A program made the translations under genes and the position numbers. The notes under the pieces are model-generated. The model saw only the letters and a list, made by a program, of their open reading frames with translations, was not told the DNA's origin and did not search any database. 64,000 nt of DNA from Rhodospira trueperi (lineage in GTDB: Bacteria > Pseudomonadota > Alphaproteobacteria > Rhodospirillales > Rhodospirillaceae), in contig NZ_FNAP01000001.1 of assembly GCF_900101965.1 (NCBI RefSeq), forward strand, positions 620,001 to 684,000, given 5' to 3'. Positions 16,368 to 25,858 of this stretch are shown piece after piece (the stretch's first letter is position 1; each line of letters opens with the position of its first letter).

Positions 16368-16979
16368 ATGGCCGAAATCATCGTCCACGAGGGCGATTTG
16401 CCCGCCACCGTCACGTTCGGGGACAGCGTGGCCGTGGATACCGAAACCATGGGGCTGCGGCTTTGGCGCGACCGGCTGTGTCTGGTGCAGCTTTCAGCGG
16501 GCGACGGCGTGTGCCATCTAGTCCAGATCAAACCGGACACGCCGGCCCCGATCCTCTCCGACCTGATGGCCGACCCGAACGTGGAGAAGCTGTTCCACTA
16601 CGCACGATTCGATGTCGCCGCCTTGCTGCATCGATTCGGGGTGGTGACCGCGCCGGTCTATTGCACCAAGATCGCCTCTCGCCTGTGCCGCACCAACACC
16701 GACGCACATGGCCTGCGGGCGCTGTGCAAGGACCTCCTGGGCGTGGACATCTCCAAGCAAATGCAGACCTCGGACTGGGGCGCCGACACCCTGACGCCCG
16801 AACAAATGGACTACGCGGCCAACGATGTGCTGTATCTGCACAGACTGCGGCAGACCCTTGACGCCCTGTTGGACCGAGAGGGGCGGACGGACCTGGCCCG
16901 CTCCTGTTTCGGGTTCGTGCCGCACCGGGCCGCGCTTGATGTCGCCGGATGGGCGGACGAAGACATCTTCAGCCACTGA
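16368..16979 (+). CDS. RNase D-type 3'-5' exoribonuclease, HRDC-less
   Basis: A 203-aa DEDDy exonuclease. The metal ligands are visible as VDTETMG (Asp24, Glu26), HYARFDVAAL (Asp82) and YAANDV (Tyr149, Asp153). It is about half the length of E. coli RNase D because the C-terminal HRDC domains are missing, which is usual for the short alphaproteobacterial form. The ATG at 16368 follows GTGAGGA; a longer frame to 16269 lacks such a signal. It heads the kdsD-lpt-rpoN run, an arrangement conserved in alphaproteobacteria. Expected role: trimming of tRNA or other structured RNA. Confidence 0.88.
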   Translation: MAEIIVHEGDLPATVTFGDSVAVDTETMGLRLWRDRLCLVQLSAGDGVCHLVQIKPDTPAPILSDLMADPNVEKLFHYARFDVAALLHRFGVVTAPVYCTKIASRLCRTNTDAHGLRALCKDLLGVDISKQMQTSDWGADTLTPEQMDYAANDVLYLHRLRQTLDALLDREGRTDLARSCFGFVPHRAALDVAGWADEDIFSH

Positions 16980-17044
16980 CCGCCGCCGTTTCGGCGCGCC
17001 CCGGCCGGTCGTGTGACCTGGGCGCCCTGGAGAAGCACCGTTCC

Positions 17045-18046
17045 ATGTCCGTTCCTGTGTCGTCCTCCCCGTCATCGTCCGCCGCCGCGCCGTCCGCGCT
17101 GGAGTCCGCACGGCGCGTCCTGCATCGGGAGGCAGACGCCCTTCGCGCAATGGCGGAGACCCTGGGCGCGGACTTTGACGCGGCAATTGCCCAGTTGCGG
17201 GCCTGCGCAGGGCGCGTCACCGTGACCGGGATGGGAAAAAGCGGTCATGTGGCCCGTAAGATCGCCGCCACGCTGGCCTCCACCGGCACGCTCGCGCAGT
17301 TCGTTCATCCCTCTGAGGCAAGCCACGGCGACCTTGGCATGATCGGCCGAGACGACGCCGTGATGGCGCTGTCCAACTCTGGGAACACGCCGGAACTGGA
17401 AGACATCGTCGCCTACACGCGGCGCTTCGGGATCCCGCTGATCGCCATGACCCGGTGCGCCGACAGTCCGCTGGCCCATGCCGCCGATGTCGCCCTGGTG
17501 CTGCCGCCGCACGAGGAGGCCTGCCCGCTGGGGCTGGCGCCGACGACCTCGACCACGGTCATGATGGCCCTGGGCGACGCCGTGGCCGTCGCCCTGCTGG
17601 AGGCGCGTGGCTTCAGCGCCCGCGATTTCCAGGTGTTTCATCCGGGCGGACGGCTGGGCCGCGCCCTGCTGCGGGTGGCGGACCTGATGCACACCGGCGA
17701 CACCCTGCCCTTGGTGCCGTTCGACACGCCGATGTCGGGGGTCCTGATCGAGATGTCCCGCAAGGGGTTCGGATGCGCCGGCATCGTCGCGGAGGACGGC
17801 CGACTGGCGGGGATCATCACCGACGGCGACCTGCGCCGGCACATGGCGCCCGATCTGGTACAGCGACGGGCCGACGTCATCATGACCCGAGACCCCCGCA
17901 CCATTGCCCCAGGCATGTTGGCCGTCGAGGCCTTGCGGATCATGAACGCCGGAGACAGGCCCATCACCAGCCTGTTCGTGGTGGACGAAGCCCGGCCGGT
18001 GGGCTTTATTCATATGCATGATTTGTTGCGGGCTGGCATTGACTAG
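17045..18046 (+). CDS. kdsD: Arabinose-5-phosphate isomerase (KpsF/GutQ family)
   Basis: A 333-aa enzyme converting ribulose 5-phosphate to arabinose 5-phosphate, the first step to Kdo in LPS. An SIS domain occupies about 50-190 (TGMGKSGHVARKIAATLAST and SNSGNTPELE), with the family motif HPGGRLG after it, and two CBS domains fill about 215-333 (DLMHTGDTLP, AGIITDGDLRRHM, FVVDEARPVGFIHMHDLL). The ATG at 17045 (MSVPVSSS) is chosen over an upstream in-frame start that would overlap the RNase D gene. It lies directly upstream of the LPS-export genes, consistent with Kdo supply. Confidence 0.93.
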   Translation: MSVPVSSSPSSSAAAPSALESARRVLHREADALRAMAETLGADFDAAIAQLRACAGRVTVTGMGKSGHVARKIAATLASTGTLAQFVHPSEASHGDLGMIGRDDAVMALSNSGNTPELEDIVAYTRRFGIPLIAMTRCADSPLAHAADVALVLPPHEEACPLGLAPTTSTTVMMALGDAVAVALLEARGFSARDFQVFHPGGRLGRALLRVADLMHTGDTLPLVPFDTPMSGVLIEMSRKGFGCAGIVAEDGRLAGIITDGDLRRHMAPDLVQRRADVIMTRDPRTIAPGMLAVEALRIMNAGDRPITSLFVVDEARPVGFIHMHDLLRAGID

Positions 18047-18176
18047 ACCACATTGGCCCAGGGGGCTGCGCGCAGAATTCGGTACGTTTCCCGGCGTTCC
18101 CATCCTGCCGCCCCCGCCGACCGCCGCCGCATGGTTGGCCGGCTTACATGCGCCGGGGACATGAAGTGGCGCGGCG

Positions 18177-18899
18177 ATGAAACTGGGCCGATCACAAAGC
18201 GCGTCCCCGCCGGTGGAACGCATCCCGGCGGCCGCGTCTGGAGCGACACCCTCCTCCGGCATCCGGGACCGGAAGACCCGCACCGTCGGGTCCGTTCGGC
18301 GAATCCAACACTATTCCCGCTTCGTGCGGCTGATGAAGCTCCTTTTGCCCAGCGTCGCGGTCATGGTGTTGGGGGTGGTCCTGGCCTGGCCGCAGATCCA
18401 GTTCCAGGCCGAACGTCTGGCCGGCGAACTGGCATCGTTGGACCCGAGGACAGCCAACACCCGCACACTGGTCAATGCCCGGTTCCATGGGGTCGACACC
18501 GACAATCAGCCCTATACGCTGATCGCCAGCAAGGCGGTCGAACAGGTGGACGATCCGGATCAGGTCGATTTATGGGACCCGGAGGGAGACATCGCCCTTG
18601 AGACCGGTCGGTGGCTCGCCCTGCGCGGCAATACCGGCCTATATTCCAAGGGGGATCGCACGTTGTACCTTGACGGGAACGTCGTTCTGTACCGGGATGA
18701 TGGGTTCGAGTTCCACACCGAGACGGCCCACATCGACCTCAACACGAAGAACGCCAATGGCTCTGACCCGGTGCAGGGCAGCGGGCCGGACGGCACCATC
18801 GAATCCATGGGATTCGACATCGTGGACGGCGGACGTGTCGTGGTATTCACCGGGCAGGCGCATCTGGTGTTGACTGCAGACGGAGAGATCGCGCCATGA
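18177..18899 (+). CDS. lptC: LPS export protein LptC
   Basis: A 240-aa inner-membrane protein. A basic cytoplasmic N-terminus of about 50 residues precedes one membrane helix (LMKLLLPSVAVMVLGVVLAW) and a periplasmic beta-jellyroll with typical LptC features (NARFHGVDTDNQPYTLIASKA, GLYSKGDRTLYLDGNVVLY). It links the LptB2FG ABC transporter to LptA. Its stop overlaps the start of lptA (ATGA), so the two are coupled. The N-terminal extension is longer than in E. coli; the start has only a weak ribosome site. Confidence 0.88.
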   Translation: MKLGRSQSASPPVERIPAAASGATPSSGIRDRKTRTVGSVRRIQHYSRFVRLMKLLLPSVAVMVLGVVLAWPQIQFQAERLAGELASLDPRTANTRTLVNARFHGVDTDNQPYTLIASKAVEQVDDPDQVDLWDPEGDIALETGRWLALRGNTGLYSKGDRTLYLDGNVVLYRDDGFEFHTETAHIDLNTKNANGSDPVQGSGPDGTIESMGFDIVDGGRVVVFTGQAHLVLTADGEIAP

Positions 18900-19861
18900 C
18901 CCGTGCCGCAAAACAGGGGGGGCCGTTGCGAATCCCGGGGGCGGTTCTGCTGGCGCTTGGCCTGCTCGCCGGGGCTCCGGGAGCCTGGGGGCAAGGAACC
19001 ACGGTCGGGGATGGCGACTCGCCCATTGAGGTGTTCTCGGATAATGGCATCGAATGGCGGCGCGACGAGATGATGTACGTTGCGCGCGGCAATGCCATCG
19101 CCATCCAGGATCAGGATCGGGTGATGGGCGACGTGCTGGTCGCGCACTACCGCGAGACCGAGGACGGCGGCACCGAGATCTGGCGCATGGAATCCCTGGG
19201 CAACGCCCGTATCGAAACCCCTGACCAGACGGTGACCGGGAGGAACGCGGCCTACGAGAAGGACAGCGGGATCCTCGTGGTACGCGGCGCACCGCTGCGA
19301 ATGGTCACGGACACCGAAACGGTCACGGCCACGGACAGTCTGGAATACTGGTCGCAAGAGCGCATGGCGGTGGCGCGCGGCGATGCCCATGTCGTGCGCG
19401 CCAACGGCGACACGGTGGACGCGGACATCGTCACCGGCTACTTCGCCGACAAAGAGTCAGGCGCCGAAGGGACCGCCGACGCCACCACGGAGGCAACGGC
19501 CGATGCGGCACCATCCGAACCGACGTCGGAGTCAGAGGCCGGCGCCGGAGACCGTGGAGGCCTGGAACGCATGGAGGCGTTCGGTGATGTGGTCATCACC
19601 ACCGCCAAGGAGGTTGTGCGAGGAGATCGCGCGGTCTATGACGTGCCGGCCGAGATCGCCACGGTTTACGACAACGTCACGGTTTCGACAGAAACCGACC
19701 AGTTCGCTGGCAATCGCGCGGTGATGAACCTCAAGACCGGGGTCAGCACGCTGTATGGCGGCGGTGACGACGACGGCCGGGCCCGAGCCCTGATCGTGCC
19801 GCAACGCCCCGAGGAGAGCGCGGAAGAGAACGGGGCAGCACCGGACGCCGACACGAACTGA
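18896..19861 (+). CDS. lptA: LPS transport periplasmic protein LptA (OstA-like)
   Basis: A 321-aa secreted protein with a signal peptide (to about 32, GAWG-QGT) and two OstA-type beta-jellyroll repeats: about 40-130 (PIEVFSDNGIEWRRDE, VARGNAIAIQDQDRVMGD) and about 130-300 (VTGRNAAYEKDSGIL, VARGDAHVVRANGDTVDAD, VVITTAKEVVRGDRAVYD). It bridges LptC to the outer-membrane LptD. It is nearly twice as long as E. coli LptA. The extra length includes a Thr/Ala/Glu-rich insert (about 182-215) that interrupts the second half and an acidic C-terminal tail. It overlaps lptC by 4 nt. Confidence 0.88.
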   Translation: MTRAAKQGGPLRIPGAVLLALGLLAGAPGAWGQGTTVGDGDSPIEVFSDNGIEWRRDEMMYVARGNAIAIQDQDRVMGDVLVAHYRETEDGGTEIWRMESLGNARIETPDQTVTGRNAAYEKDSGILVVRGAPLRMVTDTETVTATDSLEYWSQERMAVARGDAHVVRANGDTVDADIVTGYFADKESGAEGTADATTEATADAAPSEPTSESEAGAGDRGGLERMEAFGDVVITTAKEVVRGDRAVYDVPAEIATVYDNVTVSTETDQFAGNRAVMNLKTGVSTLYGGGDDDGRARALIVPQRPEESAEENGAAPDADTN

Positions 19862-19945
19862 TCGAAAACGGGACCGGGCGGCGGAGCCGGTCTCCCGTCT
19901 GCCACCAGATCATCGCCACCCACAGTCAGGGTCAGGGAGGGCCGA

Positions 19946-20770
19946 GTGCGGGGTCTCGCGGAACGCGTGCACAGTCTGGCGGAACGGACCGAGAGCAAGG
20001 ACGCGGCGCGTCCGGAGACTCAGGAGAGCCCGGACAGGACCTCCTGGCAAGGCATACTGTCGGCCCGGAGCCTGGGTAAGCAGTACAATCGGCGGCCCAT
20101 TCTCAGCGACGTCACCCTGGCTGTCCGGCGGGGCGAGGTTGTAGGGCTTCTCGGTCCCAACGGCGCGGGCAAGACCACCTGCTTTTATTGCATGACAGGT
20201 CTGGTGGTGCCCGACACCGGAAGCATTCTGCTCGAGGATCAGGACATCACGCGGTTGCCCATGTACCGGCGGGCGCGGCTCGGGATCGGGTATCTGCCCC
20301 AGGAAGCCTCGATCTTCCGGGGGCTGACGGTGGAGGGCAATCTGCGCGCCGTGCTGGAGGTCATCGAACCCGATGCCGCGATGCGCGAGGAGACGGTGAG
20401 CAGCCTTCTGGCCGAGTTCTCCATCGCCCACCTGCGCCACACGTCGGCCCTGGCCCTGTCCGGCGGTGAGCGACGCAGGGTGGAGATCGCCCGCGCCCTG
20501 GCCAGCCGGCCTGCCTTCATCCTCCTCGACGAGCCCCTGGCCGGGATCGATCCCATCGCGGTCAGCGACATCCGCGATCTGGTCGGCCACCTGAAGCACC
20601 GCGGGCTGGGCGTGTTGATTACCGACCACAACGTGCGGGAAACACTGGACATCGTGGACCGGGCCTACATTCTTCACGAAGGGCGCGTTATGATGGAAGG
20701 GCGCCCTTCGGAGATCGTTGCCCATGAAGGGGTCCGGCGGGTCTATCTGGGCGAACGGTTCAGTCTTTAG
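19946..20770 (+). CDS. lptB: LPS export ABC transporter ATPase LptB
   Basis: A 274-aa ABC ATPase. Walker A GPNGAGKT is at 70-77, the Q-loop at Gln119 in YLPQEASIF, signature LSGGERRR at 171-178, Walker B FILLDEP at 191-197 and the H-loop in ITDHNVRE. The [14 protein letters not shown] and LAGIDPIAV segments are specific to LptB. The GTG start at 19946 follows GGGAGG by six nt. Compared with E. coli LptB it has an additional charged N-terminal stretch of about 35 residues. It powers LPS extraction with LptF and LptG, which are not in this window. Confidence 0.95.
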   Translation: MRGLAERVHSLAERTESKDAARPETQESPDRTSWQGILSARSLGKQYNRRPILSDVTLAVRRGEVVGLLGPNGAGKTTCFYCMTGLVVPDTGSILLEDQDITRLPMYRRARLGIGYLPQEASIFRGLTVEGNLRAVLEVIEPDAAMREETVSSLLAEFSIAHLRHTSALALSGGERRRVEIARALASRPAFILLDEPLAGIDPIAVSDIRDLVGHLKHRGLGVLITDHNVRETLDIVDRAYILHEGRVMMEGRPSEIVAHEGVRRVYLGERFSL

Positions 20771-20814
20771 TGTTTCCGGCCTCTGTTTCGGAGGCAAAAC
20801 GAGGGTAGGCGGTC

Positions 20815-22341
20815 ATGAGCCTGTCACCGCGGCTTGATCTTCGGCAGGCGCAAAGCCTGGTGATGACACCGCAGTTGCAGCAGGCCATCAAGCTGTTGCA
20901 GATGTCGAACGTCGACTTGTCCGCCTTCGTCGAGCAGGAACTGGAACGCAACCCCCTTCTGGAGCGCAACGAGCGCGCCGATTTCGAGGCCCCGCCGGAG
21001 CGCGCCGAGATGCGCCCTGACGCCGACGCATCGGTGGTCGTGGACCGGGGCGCGGGCGAGGATGCCGACGGCCCCTCACCGCTCGACCAGGACTACAACA
21101 CCGACCGCGACGATGCCGGCGCCGGCGACATGACCGCCCCTCCCGGCGGCGAGGAGTCTCTCGGTCTCGGCATGGGGTCCTGGGGCGGCGGCGGAGCGCG
21201 CGACTTCGGCGAGGATGCCCGCAGCCTGGAGGACACCCTCAGCCGACCGGAATCGCTTCGCGAGCACCTGGGCGCGCAGATGGCGGTGGATCTGGCCGAT
21301 CCCGTGGACCGCCTGATCGGCACCCACCTGATGGGCCACCTCGACCCCTGCGGCTATCTGGCTGTTTCGGTCGAGGAAGTGGCGGCCACCCTGGGCGCGC
21401 CGCCCGAACGGGTCGAGGCCGTGCTGGCGCGCATGCAGGCGCTGGACCCGCCGGGTCTGTTCGCCCGCTCCTTGCGCGAATGCCTGGCCCTGCAACTGGC
21501 CGACCGCAACAGGCTCGACCCAGCCATGGAAGCCCTGCTCGACAATCTGGAGATGCTGGGGCGGCGCGACCTGCCCGGCCTGATGAAGGTCTGTGGGGTG
21601 GATGCCGAAGATCTGCGCGAGATGATCGCCGAGATCCGTGCGCTCGACCCCAAGCCGGCGCTGAGGTTCGAGGGCGAGCCGGTGCATACAGTCGTACCGG
21701 ACGTGTTGATGCGCCCCAATCCCGAGGGCGGCTGGCTGATCGAGTTGAATAGCGACACGCTGCCGCGTGTTCTCATCAATCGCCGCTATCTGGCCCGGGT
21801 GCGCCCGGCCGCGAGCGGTGACAAGGCGGTCCGCGCGTTCCTGGGCGAGCAGGTGCAGAACGCCAACTGGCTCGTCAAGGCCCTGGATCAGCGGGCCACC
21901 ACCATCATCAAGGTGGCGGCTGAAATCATCCGTCAGCAGGACGCCTTCCTGGAACACGGCGTACAGCACCTGCGGCCGCTGATCCTGCGCGACGTGGCCG
22001 GCGTCATCGGCATGCACGAAAGCACCGTCAGCCGGGTAACCAGCAACAAGTACATCGCCACGCCGCGCGGCCTGTTCGAACTGAAGTACTTCTTCACCCA
22101 GGCCATCAACAGCAGCGCCGGCGGCGAGGCCCACTCGGCGGAAGCGGTCCGTGCCCGCATCAAGGCCCTGATCGACGCCGAACCGCCGAAGGGCGTGCTG
22201 TCCGATGATCGCATCGTCACCATCCTGCGGGGCGAGGGCGTGGACATCGCCCGGCGCACGGTCGCCAAGTACCGGGAATCCATGCGGATTCCCTCGTCGG
22301 TGCAGCGGCGCCGCGAAAAGCTGGAGGCGGCGGGCAGATGA
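20815..22341 (+). CDS. rpoN: RNA polymerase sigma-54 factor
   Basis: A 508-aa sigma-54. Region I is the glutamine/leucine-rich N-terminus (LVMTPQLQQAIKLLQMSN, ELERNPLLE) that contacts activators. An acidic linker (about 50-140) follows, then the core-binding domain, a helix-turn-helix (DVAGVIGMHESTVSRVTSNKY) and the C-terminal RpoN box (ARRTVAKYRE), which binds the -24 element. It lies 44 nt after lptB, the usual alphaproteobacterial position. It should direct nitrogen-fixation or nitrogen-control genes among others. The hibernation factor and PTS-Ntr genes that often follow rpoN are not here; a CYTH-CHAD gene lies convergent instead. Confidence 0.96.
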   Translation: MSLSPRLDLRQAQSLVMTPQLQQAIKLLQMSNVDLSAFVEQELERNPLLERNERADFEAPPERAEMRPDADASVVVDRGAGEDADGPSPLDQDYNTDRDDAGAGDMTAPPGGEESLGLGMGSWGGGGARDFGEDARSLEDTLSRPESLREHLGAQMAVDLADPVDRLIGTHLMGHLDPCGYLAVSVEEVAATLGAPPERVEAVLARMQALDPPGLFARSLRECLALQLADRNRLDPAMEALLDNLEMLGRRDLPGLMKVCGVDAEDLREMIAEIRALDPKPALRFEGEPVHTVVPDVLMRPNPEGGWLIELNSDTLPRVLINRRYLARVRPAASGDKAVRAFLGEQVQNANWLVKALDQRATTIIKVAAEIIRQQDAFLEHGVQHLRPLILRDVAGVIGMHESTVSRVTSNKYIATPRGLFELKYFFTQAINSSAGGEAHSAEAVRARIKALIDAEPPKGVLSDDRIVTILRGEGVDIARRTVAKYRESMRIPSSVQRRREKLEAAGR

Positions 22342-22435
22342 CGCGTTCGAACCTGTTGGGACTCGGCGCACGGCGACACACCCGGATCCAAGGATCGGCG
22401 GGGATCGCCACCAAATCACTCAGCCGGACTTGGTA

Positions 22436-23992
22436 TCACGCCCAATACCCAGCCGCGCGGCGGACGCGCTCCAGGCTGCGCGCGGCGTGATCCATCCGCT
22501 CGGCGGCATCGCGCCGGTGCCATCCGGTCACCAAACCGGCCGCCCACGCCCTCTCCGCCGCCGCCGCGACATCGTCTCCGGCGCGCTGCTCGGCCAGCGT
22601 GTTATGCAGCACCCCACCAGCGACGGCGACATCGTTCAGCGCCCCGAGATCATCCTGAAGATCGGACAAGCCGGACAGAAAGCGTTTGGCCGGCTTGCGA
22701 GCGAACAGACTGACAAAGAACTCCGCCGTGTAGCGGACCTTCTTGACCTGAATGCGCAGACGATGGCGCTTGGCCTCCGAAAGTCGCTGGAATCGGCGCG
22801 CCGGCTTGGCCACCTTACGCCAGCGTCGCTGCAGGGTGGTCCGGGCGAAGTCCAGAACCGGCCCGTCCCGGATCGGCCGATCCGGTGCGGCCAGCCAGTC
22901 CCCGTCCTCGATCCATGCCCCGACCCGCAAAAGCAGACGCGCCAGACGCGGATCGGCCATGGCCGCCACGGCCGCGTCAAACCGAGCATCCCGCCGCGCC
23001 GCGAACAGCCCGGACAGACTTTCCAGACCGCGATCCCCTGGAAAACACGCCCGCACCGGGCTCAGAATTTCGGTGAGAAACACGTCGGCGTCGCGCGCCG
23101 GCCCAAGGATCCCCATGAGCCAGCGCAGGTCCGTCTTGACGGCCTCCAACTCCGGCCCGGCCACAACGGGACCGAAGGTCGTCATGGCCGACCGCAAGCG
23201 CCGCATCGCGACGCGCATCTGATGGACCGCCTCACCGTCGCGGCACTCCCATAGGGGCCGAACGTTGCCGATCATCTGGGACAGGCAGCCGGCGGCAATG
23301 GCCTGGAAGGACCCGGCAACCGTCATGTCTGGCCTCAGGGCAGGCGGGCGCCCCTTGACCGGCGTCGGCGACGACGCGCCGACGACGAGATCGTGCCCAC
23401 GCGCCGCCTTGCTGCGGACCTCCATGCGGACGGGCACCGCCTCGGCGATCCGCAGCCCCAGCCGGTACAGATCCCCGGCCGTGCCCTCCACGAGTTCCAG
23501 TTCCACCTCGTGGATCGGCTCGTCCCGCCCGTCGCCCGTCACCGTCCCCCGATCAAGGGCCATCAGGATCGTCCAAGACCCATCGGACAACCTGACCTCG
23601 GTGCGGCGGATTTCCGTTGCGAAGCGCGGACGTAGCGCCTTTTCATCAACCCCCGCCAGAGCCGCCTCCAGCCCCGCCGCGCGCGGCCGGTCCAGATCGG
23701 GAACCGGCTCGGCAATCGCGTCTTCCCATTCCACGCGGGAGAACACGCCGTCACTGCCCTGCCCTCCGGCCTTGACCGTCTGCACCCAATCACCGGCACC
23801 CTTCGCGCGCACGCGAACCGTCACCCCACGTCCCCACAGGCGCCCGTCGTGCGTATCATGGTAGAGGCTGGTAAGATAGCGGGTCCGGGCGGGGGCCCGG
23901 CGCATGGCGCGCAGCCACGGCAGGCGGGATATCCGCGCCAGATCCCGCGCCGCGACAGCGAGTTTGAGTTCCGTTTCCGTCGTGAGCGCCAT
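22436..23992 (-). CDS. CYTH and CHAD domain protein
   Basis: A 518-aa cytoplasmic protein. The N-terminal CYTH domain (about 1-200) opens with the signature ETELKL and contains the alternating charged strands of a triphosphate tunnel (RYLTSLYHDT, VRVRAKG, EVELELVEG). The C-terminal CHAD domain (about 225-510) is helical and His/Arg-rich (VHQMRVAMRRLRSAM, HRLRIQVKKVRYTAEFF). CYTH enzymes hydrolyse inorganic triphosphate or related substrates, and CHAD domains bind polyphosphate, so a role in polyphosphate handling is likely. I take the ATG at 23992; a GTG four codons upstream is an alternative. Confidence 0.9.
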   Translation of the reverse strand: MALTTETELKLAVAARDLARISRLPWLRAMRRAPARTRYLTSLYHDTHDGRLWGRGVTVRVRAKGAGDWVQTVKAGGQGSDGVFSRVEWEDAIAEPVPDLDRPRAAGLEAALAGVDEKALRPRFATEIRRTEVRLSDGSWTILMALDRGTVTGDGRDEPIHEVELELVEGTAGDLYRLGLRIAEAVPVRMEVRSKAARGHDLVVGASSPTPVKGRPPALRPDMTVAGSFQAIAAGCLSQMIGNVRPLWECRDGEAVHQMRVAMRRLRSAMTTFGPVVAGPELEAVKTDLRWLMGILGPARDADVFLTEILSPVRACFPGDRGLESLSGLFAARRDARFDAAVAAMADPRLARLLLRVGAWIEDGDWLAAPDRPIRDGPVLDFARTTLQRRWRKVAKPARRFQRLSEAKRHRLRIQVKKVRYTAEFFVSLFARKPAKRFLSGLSDLQDDLGALNDVAVAGGVLHNTLAEQRAGDDVAAAAERAWAAGLVTGWHRRDAAERMDHAARSLERVRRAAGYWA

Positions 23993-24139
23993 AGGCTGTC
24001 CCACCCATTCGATGTCGGGCCGTGTCCCTCTGACCGCAGATCATGCAATGAAGGTTTTGTGACAGACAACCGTGCATCTTGTCGAGAACCGGGCCACACA
24101 GGAATGCTCGGGAACGCGGCCAAGGCAGCGCAAAACTCA

Positions 24140-24168
24140 TTGATTGCTTGATACTAAGGCGCTAGATT
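24140..24168 (+). promoter_or_regulatory. Candidate promoter for the SPOR lipoprotein gene
   Basis: TTGATT (24140-24145) and TAGATT (24163-24168) are spaced 17 nt in an AT-rich patch. The transcript would have a leader of about 110 nt before the start at 24283. Confidence 0.5.
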
Positions 24169-24282
24169 AAAGTGAAGTTGTAAATTATGTCGAATCCGTG
24201 AATGCGTTCGGGGGAACGCCGAGAATGCGGTCTGCCGCGTTCTCGGCGTGGCGAAGGGGCCCGGGACCAGGAGAGACATCGC

Positions 24283-25785
24283 ATGTCATACCACCGCGCA
24301 GGATATCCCGACCACGGCCGCTGCCCGGCCAGATCGAACTTTCTGGCCGCCCTGGGCGTAGCGGGCGCCCTGCTGCTCGGCGGATGCGCCGTCGGTGAGG
24401 GGGGCATGGTCGAGATCATGTCGCCCCCGGCCCCCGCCTCCGATTCCGCCCTGGCCGCGCTGTCACGCGGCCACATTGGCGACGCCGAGGCCTGGACCAC
24501 GCGCGCCCTCTCGGAAAACGCCTCCGACCCCTACGCCCTGCTGGTCCGGGGCATGCTCGCGGAGCGAGCCGGGCAGCCTGCCGTCGCGCGAGAAGCCTAT
24601 GGAACCATCCTGGCCCTGGCCCCCAAGGCGCTCATCGACCTCAGCCCCATGGACCTCGATTCATCCCCGCGTCCGGTGGTCGAAATCGCCGCCGACCGGT
24701 TGGACCGCCTGCCGCCTGCGCCCGTCGCCGAGGGGTTTGCCCGCGTGCCCGGCGTCACTGGCCCCAGAGCCATGGAAACGCCCGACACGCGGATGAACGT
24801 ATCCCAAAGCGGGCGCGACGAAGCTTGGCAGAATCTATCGTCTCGGTTCGAAACCCTCGACAGACTGTACGATCAGGAACTCATCACCGATTCGGAATAC
24901 GCTGACCGCCGGCGCGAAAACCTTGGCGCGCTGCTGCCCTTGACCCAGACACCGCCTGCCGCTGGCCTGAGCCGCCCGGCCCCGCGCCCCACCGCCGTGG
25001 TGGGACGCCTGCATGACCTGGGCGGAACCTTTGAGCGCGGCGCGATCAGCGCCAGCCAGCACGCCGAGGAACGCCGCGCCATCCTCGACGCCCTGCTGCC
25101 CGCCGATCCGATGACGCGCGAGATGGCCGACATGCGCCCGACCAGCGCCCGAGACGTCTCCCGCCATGCGCGCCGTCTTGCCGACGCCTTGCAGCGCGAC
25201 CTGATCACCAACGAGGAATACGACCGCGAGCGCCTTGCCCTGCGCGATATCGCCAACCAGATGTCCGGTGGCGACGCGCAAGCTGCAATGGCCGCCGCAC
25301 CGCCAACCGCCACCGCACCAACGGAAGGCGCCACCACCGATGGGACGGTCGAGGATGAGGCATCCGGAACGGCACCGGATGGATCAGCCGAACCGCGTCC
25401 CCTCCTGCCGATATCGGACCAACCGGGCGTGACCGCCGGCCCACCGACCGCCAATGACGAGGACCCGGTCACCCAGCGCTTCTCCGGCGTCACCGGGGCC
25501 AGCAGCGACGGTGCCCCCGCCTCTGAGCCGACCGGGAACTATGTCCACCTCGCCTCCTACCGGACCATGGATAGCGCCGAAGCCGGCTGGAAGGCCCTGA
25601 GCGAACGCTATGCCGGCTCGATGCGTGGCATGGAGCCCCGGTACGACCCGGTCACGATCCCCGGCAAGGGTGATTTCGTGCGCCTGAAGGCGGGACCGGT
25701 GCAGATCCCCGGTGGGGCGGTTCGACTGTGCGACAGGCTGCGCGCCGCCGGCCAGTTCTGTGAACCGGTCGCGGTGGACCCGTGA
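24283..25785 (+). CDS. SPOR-domain lipoprotein with SHOCT-like repeats
   Basis: A 500-aa lipoprotein; the ATG follows AGGAGAG. A hydrophobic segment ends in the lipobox LLGGC (Cys35). Residues about 60-115 look like a TPR pair. Three SHOCT-like helical units follow at about 185-217, 241-271 and 298-324, each with the pattern LxxLYxxxxITxxEYxxRRxxLLxxL. An Ala/Thr/Pro/Glu linker leads to a C-terminal SPOR domain (about 417-500, YVHLASYRTMDSAEAGWKAL). SPOR domains bind denuded peptidoglycan at the septum. The protein probably bridges the outer membrane and septal peptidoglycan. No characterised homologue is recognised. Confidence 0.75.
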   Translation: MSYHRAGYPDHGRCPARSNFLAALGVAGALLLGGCAVGEGGMVEIMSPPAPASDSALAALSRGHIGDAEAWTTRALSENASDPYALLVRGMLAERAGQPAVAREAYGTILALAPKALIDLSPMDLDSSPRPVVEIAADRLDRLPPAPVAEGFARVPGVTGPRAMETPDTRMNVSQSGRDEAWQNLSSRFETLDRLYDQELITDSEYADRRRENLGALLPLTQTPPAAGLSRPAPRPTAVVGRLHDLGGTFERGAISASQHAEERRAILDALLPADPMTREMADMRPTSARDVSRHARRLADALQRDLITNEEYDRERLALRDIANQMSGGDAQAAMAAAPPTATAPTEGATTDGTVEDEASGTAPDGSAEPRPLLPISDQPGVTAGPPTANDEDPVTQRFSGVTGASSDGAPASEPTGNYVHLASYRTMDSAEAGWKALSERYAGSMRGMEPRYDPVTIPGKGDFVRLKAGPVQIPGGAVRLCDRLRAAGQFCEPVAVDP

Positions 25786-25858
25786 CGACACGGATGACGG
25801 CGGCGGCGGTTGCGGTGTAAACGGGGGCGCTGTCCAGTTGGCGAGAGGAGCCCCCTGC

